A DNA stretch of 12,460 nt. It comes from Myxococcales bacterium. Lineage in GTDB: Bacteria; Myxococcota_A; UBA9160; SMWR01. The DNA lies in NCBI GenBank assembly GCA_022572485.1, contig JACZVU010000070.1:1-12460 (forward strand), read 5' to 3'. Shown here one piece after another: positions 1 to 5,978 of this stretch. The notes beneath the pieces were generated by a model, which was not told the DNA's origin, made no database searches, and saw nothing but the letters and a program-made list of their open reading frames with translations. How positions within the stretch are numbered: position 1 is the first letter of the stretch; each line of letters starts with the position of its first letter. Position numbers and translations under genes: made by a program.

Positions 1-2
1 TT

Positions 3-1121
3 TCGGTCTCGGTGGGTCGCTCTGCGGACGAACTCGAGACCCACCTCGCCGAGCTCGTCGAGCTCGCACGCTCGGCCGGCGTAGAGGTCATCGACACGGT
101 CACCCAGCAGCGCAATCGCGTCGATCCGCGCTACGTCATTGGTCCGGGAAAACTCCAGGAACTCGTAATCCACGCGCTCCAGAGCGGGGTCGACCTCGTG
201 ATCTTCGATCAAATCCTGAGCCCGACCCAGGCACGAAATCTCGCGCAGCGGCTCGATCTACGCGTAATCGATCGCACCCAGTTGATCCTCGACATCTTCG
301 CCCAACATGCAGTCAGCCACGATGGAAAGCTTCAGGTCGAACTCGCGCAACTGCGCTACCGGATGCCCCGCCTCGCGCAACGCACGGACATCTCGCTCTC
401 GCGCCTCGCCGGCGGCATCGGCGGGAGAGGCCCCGGAGAAACCAAACTCGAAGTCGACCGTCGTCGGGTTCGCGAGCGCATCGCGCGACTCGAGCGTGCA
501 CTTGAAAAACTGCGCGATCAGCGGAAAACGCGCAGGAACCAACGCGCGCGCCGCGGGGTCCCGGTGCTCTCCATCGTCGGCTACACGAACGCGGGCAAGA
601 GCACGCTGCTGAAAGCGCTCACGAACACGGAGGCGCACATCGCCAACACGCTTTTCGCGACACTGGATCCCGCATCGCGTCGGCTTCGATTTCCGCGCGA
701 GCGCGAGGTGATCATTACCGACACTGTCGGCTTCATCCGCGACCTGCCGCCGGAATTGATCACAGCGTTTCAAGCAACGCTCGAAGAGTTGGAGGATGCG
801 GACCTCCTGCTCCACGTCGTCGACGTCGCCGCTCCGGATTGGGAGCGGCGGATCGCCGTAGTACGGCAGGTCCTCGACGAGATCGGCATCTCGGACACAC
901 CCGAGTTGTTGGTCTTCAACCAGATCGACCGGCTGCCCGCCAGCAAAGCCAAATCGTTGCTTGAAAACAACGCTGGCGTTGCGATCTCGGCCCTGAAGCG
1001 AATCGGCTTACAGGAGCTTCTTTCAGATGCAGAAGAGCTACTATGGGCCGAAGCGGATTTCCCGAGCGAGAACAGCCGCAAGCGGAAGCGCCTCCCACGG
1101 CTCACCGCCGAGGGGACTTGA
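3..1121 (+). CDS. hflX: GTPase HflX, 5' end outside the window
   Basis: HflX is a ribosome-binding GTPase that splits stalled or 100S ribosomes, mainly under stress. Counting from the GTG at position 12, the family signature GGIGGRGPGETKLE lies at residues 134-147, after the N-terminal nucleotide-binding region and before a helical linker rich in Arg and Glu. The G domain shows the P-loop GYTNAGKS (190-197), DTVGF (237-241, G3), NQID (303-306, G4, a variant of NKxD) and SAL (326-328, G5). The frame is open back to position 3 with no stop and no ribosome binding site before the GTG, so I treat the gene as 5'-truncated by the window edge. The basic C-terminal tail is short. Its TGA overlaps the ATG of the next gene (TGATG), which suggests translational coupling. 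Family assignment is very secure; the true start is not visible. Confidence 0.96.
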   Translation, partial: SVSVGRSADELETHLAELVELARSAGVEVIDTVTQQRNRVDPRYVIGPGKLQELVIHALQSGVDLVIFDQILSPTQARNLAQRLDLRVIDRTQLILDIFAQHAVSHDGKLQVELAQLRYRMPRLAQRTDISLSRLAGGIGGRGPGETKLEVDRRRVRERIARLERALEKLRDQRKTRRNQRARRGVPVLSIVGYTNAGKSTLLKALTNTEAHIANTLFATLDPASRRLRFPREREVIITDTVGFIRDLPPELITAFQATLEELEDADLLLHVVDVAAPDWERRIAVVRQVLDEIGISDTPELLVFNQIDRLPASKAKSLLENNAGVAISALKRIGLQELLSDAEELLWAEADFPSENSRKRKRLPRLTAEGT

Positions 1122-2131
1122 TGACGCAACCCAGAGCGAAGATCATCGGTACCGGTATGTGCGTCCCAGATCGCGTCGTGACCAATGACGATCTCGCAAA
1201 GCTGATGAACACCACCGACGAGTGGATCCGCCAGCGCACGGGCATCGAAGAGAGGCGCTACATCGAGCCCGGACAACAACCCGCCGACCTCGCCTGCGCG
1301 GCATCGAGGCGCGCGCTCGAGGCCGCGCAGCTCGGCCCCGAGGACATCGACTGCATCGTGCTGGCCACGCTCTCCGCGCAGGCGGACTTCCCCGGCACAT
1401 CGTTCTTCCTGCAGGATCAGCTCGGGCTCTCGGAGACGCCGTGTTTCGATGTCCGCGCGCAGTGCAGCGGATTTCTCTACGGACTCGCCGTCGCCAACAG
1501 CCTGATTCGCTCGGGAATGTACCGGCGCGTTCTCATTGTGGGCTGCGAGGTCCACTCCACGGGCATCGACCTCAGTGACACCGGGCGGGACGTCGCGGTG
1601 ATCTTCGGCGACGGTGCGGGCGCTGCGCTCCTCGAGGCGACAGAGGGCGAGAGCGACCGTGCGGGGTTGCTCGAAATCCGGCTCCACGCCGAGGGGAAAT
1701 TTGCGAAGAAACTCTGGACCGAAGCGCCGGGCTCGGGCTTGACGCCGGCACGGATCGACCAGAAGCTGATCGAAGAGCGGCGCCACTTCCCGCAGATGGA
1801 AGGGCGCTTCGTCTTCAAGCATGCCGTAACGCGCATGCCCGAGGTCCTGCTCGAAGTCCTCAGCGCCGCGAGCCTGAAACTCGAGGACATCGATCTCTTC
1901 CTGTTTCATCAGGCCAATCTGCGGATCAACGAGTTCGTGATAGAGCAATTGGGCATCCCACCCGAGCGCTGCAGCAACAACATCCAGCGCTACGGAAACT
2001 GTTCGTCGGCCTCGATCCCGATGCTGCTCGACGAAGCCGCGCGCGCGGGACGGCTCGAACCAGAACAGCTCGTGTCGATGACGAGCTTCGGATCCGGCTT
2101 TTCCTGGGCAAGCGCCGTCCTGCGCTGGTAA
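1121..2131 (+). CDS. fabH: 3-oxoacyl-ACP synthase III (KAS III)
   Basis: KAS III condenses an acyl-CoA primer, usually acetyl-CoA, with malonyl-ACP to start type II fatty acid synthesis in the cytoplasm. The 336-residue product has the full Cys-His-Asn triad: Cys115 in VRAQCSGF, His263 in FHQANLRI and Asn293 in RYGNCSSASIP. The N-terminal TTDEWIRQRTGI motif (31-42) and GDGAGAALL (163-171) are also typical. I chose the ATG at 1121 because GAGG at 1110-1113 sits 7 bases upstream and the family's conserved start follows at once; the open frame back to 1043 only reads through the hflX end. The product is about 20 residues longer than E. coli FabH, with extra sequence around 190-225. Gln replaces Ala before the nucleophile (QCSG), and GNCSSA replaces the common GNTSAA, so it may belong to a paralogue clade with another primer preference. 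It overlaps hflX by one base. Confidence 0.93.
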   Translation: MTQPRAKIIGTGMCVPDRVVTNDDLAKLMNTTDEWIRQRTGIEERRYIEPGQQPADLACAASRRALEAAQLGPEDIDCIVLATLSAQADFPGTSFFLQDQLGLSETPCFDVRAQCSGFLYGLAVANSLIRSGMYRRVLIVGCEVHSTGIDLSDTGRDVAVIFGDGAGAALLEATEGESDRAGLLEIRLHAEGKFAKKLWTEAPGSGLTPARIDQKLIEERRHFPQMEGRFVFKHAVTRMPEVLLEVLSAASLKLEDIDLFLFHQANLRINEFVIEQLGIPPERCSNNIQRYGNCSSASIPMLLDEAARAGRLEPEQLVSMTSFGSGFSWASAVLRW

Positions 2132-2144
2132 GAGGTATGCCGCA

Positions 2145-2157
2145 CTGCGTCTCGCAG
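2145..2157 (+). terminator. Weak hairpin after fabH
   Basis: CTGCG (2145-2149), loop TCT, CGCAG (2153-2157) forms a 5-bp hairpin 14 bases after the fabH stop. No T-run follows, so intrinsic termination is doubtful. It lies before an AT-rich promoter region, where a transcript end would be expected. Confidence 0.2.
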
Positions 2158-2230
2158 CACGCTGCCAGATTGCTCCATTAACCACTCAAGTACCTGATTT
2201 TATTTATATTTTATGATTACAAAAAATCCC

Positions 2231-2258
2231 TTGACGCGATAACGCACCGTGTTATTTT
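2231..2258 (+). promoter_or_regulatory. Probable sigma-70 promoter of the phasin-like gene
   Basis: TTGACG (2231-2236) and TATTTT (2253-2258) are separated by 16 bases, matching -35 and -10 hexamers. Directly upstream (about 2196-2228) is a block of almost pure A and T in an otherwise GC-rich window, as in an UP element. The predicted transcript would start near 2265 and leave a leader of about 55 bases. The assignment rests on the hexamers and composition only. Confidence 0.55.
2239..2255. promoter_or_regulatory. Inverted repeat in the promoter spacer, possible operator
   Basis: ATAAC (2239-2243), 7 bases, GTTAT (2251-2255). The dyad fills the spacer and touches the -10 hexamer, where a repressor would block RNA polymerase. 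The arms are only 5 bp, so chance is possible. Confidence 0.3.
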
Positions 2259-2285
2259 TGTTTGAACCCCTATTTCTGGGCAGTC

Positions 2286-2300
2286 TGCGCGAGTCGCGCA
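2286..2300. promoter_or_regulatory. 15-bp perfect palindrome in the phasin leader
   Basis: TGCGCGA-G-TCGCGCA is a perfect dyad ending 7 bases before the AAGGA ribosome binding site (2308-2312). It could be an operator, or an RNA hairpin next to the ribosome binding site. Polyhydroxyalkanoate regulators of the PhaR type bind TGC/GCA-rich sites near phasin genes, which fits but does not prove that role. Confidence 0.35.
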
Positions 2301-2319
2301 ACACGAAAAGGACACCCCG

Positions 2320-2727
2320 ATGGCAGAATACGAAACCCTCCGCGAAGCACGCGAAAGCCGCATCAACGAAGCCGTCCGGTTCTTCGACGACGAGTTCCAG
2401 CGCATTCAAAAAGAGTTGAGCGCGCGCCGGAAGTCGCTCGGAAAGGAGTTCGCGACCAAACGAAAGATCGTGGAAAAGCGCACCCGCAAAGAGTTGAAGC
2501 GAATCCAGTCGGAACTCAAGAAGAACCCGATCGTGAAGCGAGCCGGCGCGGTCCGCAAAGACGTCACCAAGCAGGTCGAGACTCGCGTGGACGCTCTTCT
2601 AGGGCTGATGCAGGTCGCCTCCAAATCGGACGTGCAACGAATCGACAAGAAGCTCACCCTGCTGAATCGACGCTTGAAGGCGATCGAGAGCAGCCGCAAG
2701 ACCAACGGCAGCTCACCTTCGATCTAG
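2320..2727 (+). CDS. Small basic coiled-coil protein, phasin-like
   Basis: The 135-residue product has no signal peptide or membrane segment. It is very rich in Lys, Arg and Glu and looks helical throughout. Residues 5-70 form a long charged coiled-coil-like stretch. Residues 88-123 (VDALLGLMQVASKSDVQRID and the following LTLLNRRLKAIE) resemble the C-terminal part of PhaF/PhaI-type polyhydroxyalkanoate granule proteins, where a hydrophobic segment is followed by a 'k-D-v-q-x-L-x-x-k-v-x-x-L' heptad helix. A granule-associated or DNA-binding phasin is therefore the best guess, but the Lys/Arg-rich middle could equally suit another nucleoid-associated protein. The start is well supported by AAGGA at 2308-2312 with 7-base spacing. 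The gene has its own promoter with dyad elements. Its TAG stop is the first part of the downstream repeat element. Confidence 0.75.
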   Translation: MAEYETLREARESRINEAVRFFDDEFQRIQKELSARRKSLGKEFATKRKIVEKRTRKELKRIQSELKKNPIVKRAGAVRKDVTKQVETRVDALLGLMQVASKSDVQRIDKKLTLLNRRLKAIESSRKTNGSSPSI

Positions 2728-2851
2728 GAGCGCGACCCCAGAATGGGGTCGTGCGATGCCGCAAAGGGAAGTCGCAGACTTCCCCAGCTAGGAGCGCGAC
2801 CCCATGAATGGGGTCGCGCAACGCCGCAAGCGAATCCGCAGGATTCGCCCG
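2724..2851. repeat. Tandem pair of 64-bp double-hairpin repeats
   Basis: Unit 1 (2724-2787) and unit 2 (2788-2851) both begin CTAGGAGCGCGACCCC. Each carries hairpin A, a 10-bp stem GCGCGACCCC/GGGGTCGCGC (2730-2739 with 2745-2754, containing one G-T wobble; 2794-2803 with 2810-2819, perfect), then the shared GCCGCAA. Hairpin B follows, a perfect 8-bp stem with loop GCA: GGGAAGTC/GACTTCCC (2766-2773 with 2777-2784) in unit 1 and GCGAATCC/GGATTCGC (2830-2837 with 2841-2848) in unit 2. Three positions differ between the two B stems and every change is matched on the other arm. The phasin stop TAG lies inside unit 1. It may be a REP-like mobile repeat that also serves as a terminator. Confidence 0.85.
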
Positions 2852-2889
2852 CTGCTTCCGAGGGTCACTGTCCGACGGAAGGACGCGCG

Positions 2890-2924
2890 GCGGTCCCATT
2901 GCTGGAACCCCAACAGCGGACGGC
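2890..2924 (+). other. Imperfect hairpin in the leader of the dehydrogenase gene
   Basis: GCGGTCC (2890-2896) pairs at 6 of 7 positions with GGACGGC (2918-2924). Inside, GCTG (2901-2904) pairs with CAGC (2914-2917), with a 4-base bulge. It lies about 55 bases before the start codon. The rest of 2852-2977 shows no clear promoter hexamers. Confidence 0.25.
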
Positions 2925-2977
2925 CCCATCGGGCTCTTTCGGCTAGGCTGTAGTCGACAACCCGCTCGAGGATCCCC

Positions 2978-4144
2978 ATGCCCGATTACGTCAGTGTCGA
3001 CTTCCTGCGTATCGACGAGTTGCTCTCCGACGAAGAGCGCGTTGCGCGCGACTCCGTGCGCGCGTTCGTATCGAAAGAATTTCTCCCGCTGCTGCAAAAG
3101 CACATTCGGCAGGACGGCTCGTTTCCAATGCAGCTCGTACCGCTGATGGGTGAGCTCGGACTCTTCGGAACCAACCTCGAAGGCTACGGCTGTGCGGGCA
3201 TGAACAATGTCGCCTACGGGCTCGCCATGCAGGAGCTGGAACGCGGAGATTCCGGCCTGCGCTCGTTTGCCTCGGTGCAAGGCTCGCTCTGCATGTACCC
3301 CATCCACACCTACGGCACCGAAGCCCAGAAGGAGCGCTGGCTGCCCGCGATGGCCGAAGGTCGCGAGATCGGCTGTTTCGGACTCACCGAGCCCGATTTC
3401 GGCAGCCACGTCGGAGGCATGCTCACCAAGGCGGAAAAGCGCGGCGACCACTGGGTGTTGAACGGCACCAAGCGCTGGATCACGAACGGATCGGTCGCGT
3501 CGGTCGCGATCGTCTGGGCGAACACCGAAGACGGCGTCCGCGGCTTCCTGATCGAGACGGACCGTCCCGGTTTCGAAATCCGCGACATCAAGGGCAAGTT
3601 CTCGCTGCGTGCGTCCGTGACGTCGGAACTCTTTCTGACGGACGTCGAAGTCCCCGACGAAAACCTGCTTCCAGGCGCGAAGGGGCTCCCGGGTCCGCTC
3701 GGTTGCCTCAACCAGGCTCGCTACGGGATTGCCTGGGGCGCGATCGGTGCCGCAATGGCGTGCTACGATGAAGTGTTGCATTACACACAAGAGAGAAACG
3801 TCCAGGGCGGACCGCTCGCGAGCAAACAGCTCACGCAGGAAAAACTGGTCTACATGCTGACCGAGATCACCAAGGCCCAGCTGCTAGTCCTGCGCATCGC
3901 ACACCTCAAGGACGAGGGCAAGCTCCACCACACGATGGTCTCGATGGCCAAGCGCAACAACGTGGACATCTCACTCCAGATCGCCCGGATGGCGCGAGAC
4001 CTGCTCGGCGCGAACGGCATCGTCGACGACTACCAGTCGATGCGCCACATGGTGAACCTCGAAACTGTCCGCACCTACGAAGGCACCCACGACATCCACA
4101 CGCTGATCCTCGGCGAGCACATCACGGGAATGCGGGCGCTCTAG
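2978..4144 (+). CDS. gcdH: Glutaryl-CoA dehydrogenase
   Basis: This FAD enzyme of the acyl-CoA dehydrogenase superfamily oxidises glutaryl-CoA and normally decarboxylates it to crotonyl-CoA, in lysine/tryptophan or aromatic-compound degradation. The 388 residues match the family length. Visible marks are the glutarate-specific Arg95 in RGDSGLRSFASVQ, the FAD-contact stretch GCFGLTEPD (132-140), WITNG (167-171), KFSLRASVTSEL (207-218), NQARYGIAWG (245-254) and the catalytic base Glu368 in TYEGTHDIH. Two normally conserved spots are altered: FGSHVGG (141-147) replaces the usual (A/S)GSDP, and NVQGGPL (274-280) replaces the usual MQFG-PL, so cofactor or interface contacts may differ. The start is supported by GAGGA at 2968-2972 with 5-base spacing. 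The gene stands alone on this strand; no electron-transfer flavoprotein gene is in view. Confidence 0.93.
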   Translation: MPDYVSVDFLRIDELLSDEERVARDSVRAFVSKEFLPLLQKHIRQDGSFPMQLVPLMGELGLFGTNLEGYGCAGMNNVAYGLAMQELERGDSGLRSFASVQGSLCMYPIHTYGTEAQKERWLPAMAEGREIGCFGLTEPDFGSHVGGMLTKAEKRGDHWVLNGTKRWITNGSVASVAIVWANTEDGVRGFLIETDRPGFEIRDIKGKFSLRASVTSELFLTDVEVPDENLLPGAKGLPGPLGCLNQARYGIAWGAIGAAMACYDEVLHYTQERNVQGGPLASKQLTQEKLVYMLTEITKAQLLVLRIAHLKDEGKLHHTMVSMAKRNNVDISLQIARMARDLLGANGIVDDYQSMRHMVNLETVRTYEGTHDIHTLILGEHITGMRAL

Positions 4145-4274
4145 AGAGAATCGCGGAATCCGGTTACACCAATCCTCGTCGGGAACCGGTGTCACGGTAT
4201 TCTGCAGGACTCTCTAGCCGTTGAATGGCCGAATCTCGAGAGGGTCGGGCTCCGGACCCCAATCCGGACCCTGA
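4145..4274. terminator. Convergent intergenic region with dyads, likely two-way terminator
   Basis: The gcdH and PEP-CTERM genes converge here. AGGGTC (4241-4246) pairs with GACCCT (4267-4272), ending two bases before the PEP-CTERM stop codon. The 9-mer TCCGGACCC occurs twice (4251-4259 and 4263-4271). CTAGAGAG (4141-4148) is complementary to CTCTCTAG (4210-4217), and CCGGTT/AACCGG form an inner pair. No strong T-run is present, so the exact terminator is uncertain. Confidence 0.35.
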
Positions 4275-5417
4275 CTATGCGCGCCCGCGTTGTCTGTTGA
4301 CGCGATACAAGAGGCCGAGCGCGCAAACTCCCGCGACGAGCATCAGCCAGGCTTCGGGTTCCGGAATGAACGTGAGCTTCAGCGTCGCGATACTCCCGGT
4401 GTAATAGTCGCCAAAGGGATTCTTCCAGCGCGTGAGTGCCGGGCTCACCAGCTGGATGTTTCCCACACCGGCGGGCGTTCGATTGTCGTACCCCGTCCGC
4501 TTCAGAATCGTCTCTTGCGGCCCGCTGAAAGCATTGACTTCAGCCATGCCGGTCGTCCAGGGAAATACAGAAATGGTGACGGACCTCGGCGAGTAGCCAA
4601 ATTTCCCCGGGTAGCGGTATGCGCGAGAAATCATCGTGTAGTACTTCAGGCCGCCCGTCACTTCACTCAGCAAGGTCATGGCACCGGCACCGATGTACTG
4701 CAGGTTCCACGGGGTGGCACCCACCGAGGTCGACGCGCTCTCCATGCCTCGATTCGTACGATACTGGCCCAACAGGCGCATCGTCCCGCCGAATTGGTTC
4801 TTTCCAGCTTTGACATAAGCCCTCGCACTGTGCGAAACGCTGAAGGTTCCAGGTCCTCCGCCGTTCGAAAAGACTCCCGAATCGTTTCGCAAATTTGCGT
4901 ACTCAATTTCGAAATTGAACTGGGCGACTCCAAATGGAAGTGGCAACCAGGTCGTGGAGAGGAACGAAGCGCCCGACGTCACCCGAGAAAGGTTCGACAT
5001 CGGGATGGTGAATCCTCTCGGGCTGGAGGTGGCTCGCGTGGTCGATGCATTGCCCGTTGTGACGAGAACCCCGCCCCCCGTTAGAGGCAGCCCCGCCTGC
5101 AACGACGCTGGCGCGCAACCAGCCGCCACGTCCGGGACGCTGTCCATGTTCGTGTCGATGACGGGTACCTGACCTCCGAATTTTGGAATGGTCAGCGTAT
5201 AGGTTTGGATCCCGTAATAGATCATGGTGGTATGCTCGGCGTGATATGGACGAGTGTTGCAATGGCGCCCGAGCGGGATACCGATAAAGTTGCCAGCCGC
5301 ATCCGAACCACGCATGTGTATGATGATTTCGCCCGAATACAATTGGACTCCGGCATTCGCGCTCGCAGAGAAGCTTAGAAACAGCAGAAAAAGCGCGAGT
5401 GCTCGCCCGAAACCCAT
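4275..5417 (-). CDS. Secreted PEP-CTERM sorted protein, function unknown
   Basis: The 380-residue product has an N-terminal signal peptide (positive MGFGR, hydrophobic ALALFLLFLSFSASA, likely cleavage after ANA at residue 22). Its C-terminus is a classical PEP-CTERM tripartite signal: PEP at 352-354, a hydrophobic helix at 357-373, then the basic RVNRQRGR. Such tails are cut by an exosortase after export and mark surface or exopolysaccharide-associated proteins. The body is rich in Gly, Ser, Thr and aromatic residues and looks like beta structure. D88-T-N-M-D92-S-V-P-D96 resembles a thrombospondin type 3 calcium loop, and Cys53 and Cys101 may form a disulfide. I chose the ATG at 5417 because GAGGGAG (5424-5430 on the complement) lies 6 bases upstream and the signal peptide starts there; a TTG at 5444 would add nine charged residues. 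No exosortase gene is in view. The body matches no family I recognise. Confidence 0.85.
   Translation of the reverse strand: MGFGRALALFLLFLSFSASANAGVQLYSGEIIIHMRGSDAAGNFIGIPLGRHCNTRPYHAEHTTMIYYGIQTYTLTIPKFGGQVPVIDTNMDSVPDVAAGCAPASLQAGLPLTGGGVLVTTGNASTTRATSSPRGFTIPMSNLSRVTSGASFLSTTWLPLPFGVAQFNFEIEYANLRNDSGVFSNGGGPGTFSVSHSARAYVKAGKNQFGGTMRLLGQYRTNRGMESASTSVGATPWNLQYIGAGAMTLLSEVTGGLKYYTMISRAYRYPGKFGYSPRSVTISVFPWTTGMAEVNAFSGPQETILKRTGYDNRTPAGVGNIQLVSPALTRWKNPFGDYYTGSIATLKLTFIPEPEAWLMLVAGVCALGLLYRVNRQRGRA
4888..4918. repeat. Two adjacent perfect palindromes inside the PEP-CTERM gene
   Basis: CGCAAATTTGCG (4888-4899) and TCAATTTCGAAATTGA (4903-4918) are perfect 12- and 16-bp palindromes, 3 bases apart, in an AT-rich patch. 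They lie in codons for FNFEIEYANL, so coding constraint plus chance may explain them. Confidence 0.5.
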
Positions 5418-5445
5418 GTTCGGCTCCCTCTTACACGCCATCAAT

Positions 5446-5481
5446 CCCGTACACTCCTACAGCCCCGTACACTCCTACAGC
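5446..5481. repeat. Perfect 18-bp tandem duplication in the PEP-CTERM leader
   Basis: CCCGTACACTCCTACAGC occurs twice without a mismatch (5446-5463, 5464-5481), 29-64 bases upstream of the preferred start at 5417. On the coding strand each copy reads GCTGTAGGAGTGTACGGG and contains a TAGGAG ribosome-binding-like core and the self-complementary GTGTAC or GTAC. Two identical in-phase copies could be a direct-repeat binding site or a recent slippage event. Confidence 0.8.
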
Positions 5482-5840
5482 CGCATTTGTCTGATCGGAA
5501 GCCCGATGTGAAATCCAAATAGATAATTCGTTGCACTCGCAAGAGCCCGAAATAACAAAGTGCATCTACATTGCATATTAGCGAACGTTTCCAACGAACT
5601 CGCATTCAGCTATCCGCTGGGTTGAGTTGGATCCGTCACGCACCGCAGAGCGTAAACCCTCGGTGGAAATGATGAAGAAGCTCTCGCGAGGCCGTCGATC
5701 AACGACTGGGCAGGGACCAGAACTGCGACCATCAGGATCCCGTGCGGCGGCTTCGTGAGCGAGGGCCGTTGAGTGGTTGGGCTCTTCGCCTACTCCCGGC
5801 GCCGACACAGACGCGCGAAGGCTCCGTACAGTGGAACGTG
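5482..5840. other. Gene-poor stretch upstream of the PEP-CTERM gene
   Basis: There is no supported gene here. Positions 5510-5585 are AT-rich and probably hold the PEP-CTERM promoter, but no convincing -35/-10 pair was found on the minus strand. TGCACT near 5532 and AGTGCA near 5561 form an inverted repeat of 6-bp arms. Short open frames on both strands (for example 5578-5808 minus) have no recognisable product or ribosome binding site. Confidence 0.5.
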
Positions 5841-5978
5841 ATGGACGAATTCGAGCTTTCGATCGAGGAATTGGATGTAGGCCCGATCGGGGCGTCGGTG
5901 GCCGGCCAGAAACCAGGCGCCCACAAGACGATGACGGCTGCTGCTGGCTCGTGCGATCGATTGTTAACTGGTGAGTAG
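5841..5978 (+). CDS. Candidate 45-residue ORF with a peptide-precursor-like leader
   Basis: An ATG at 5841 opens 45 codons that start MDEFELSIEELDVGPIGAS and end ...GSCDRLLTGE. The acidic N-terminus with ELSIEEL, followed by G-A or A-G pairs (IGA near 16-18, VAG near 20-22), resembles the LSxEEL...GG/GA leader of ribosomally made peptide natural products and bacteriocins. The remaining 23 residues are less acidic and hold a single Cys. The evidence is thin: there is no strong ribosome binding site, the frame stays open upstream to 5742, and no maturation gene is adjacent (the radical SAM gene lies 4.4 kb away). Its stop region overlaps the end of the convergent oxidoreductase gene by 15 bases. 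It could be a chance ORF. Confidence 0.25.
   Translation: MDEFELSIEELDVGPIGASVAGQKPGAHKTMTAAAGSCDRLLTGE

Noticed and set aside
1043..1120. 26-codon N-terminal extension of fabH
   Set aside because: It reads through the hflX 3' end in another frame; the KAS III fold starts at MTQPRAKIIG, which has a ribosome binding site.
770..2185. 471-codon open frame on the minus strand across hflX and fabH
   Set aside because: It runs antisense to two genes with clear catalytic motifs, has no recognisable domains, and is typical of GC-rich shadow frames.
2654..3790. 378-codon minus-strand frame across the repeat pair and gcdH
   Set aside because: It is antisense to a conserved enzyme, crosses the hairpin repeats and has an Arg/His-rich, family-less translation.
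4290..5084. 264-codon plus-strand frame opposite the PEP-CTERM gene
   Set aside because: It has no domain or ribosome binding site; the minus strand has a signal peptide and PEP tail.
5446..5481. CRISPR-like direct repeats
   Set aside because: Only two copies, directly abutting with no spacer.
5578..5808. 76-codon minus-strand ORF in the gene-poor stretch
   Set aside because: No recognisable product or start signal.
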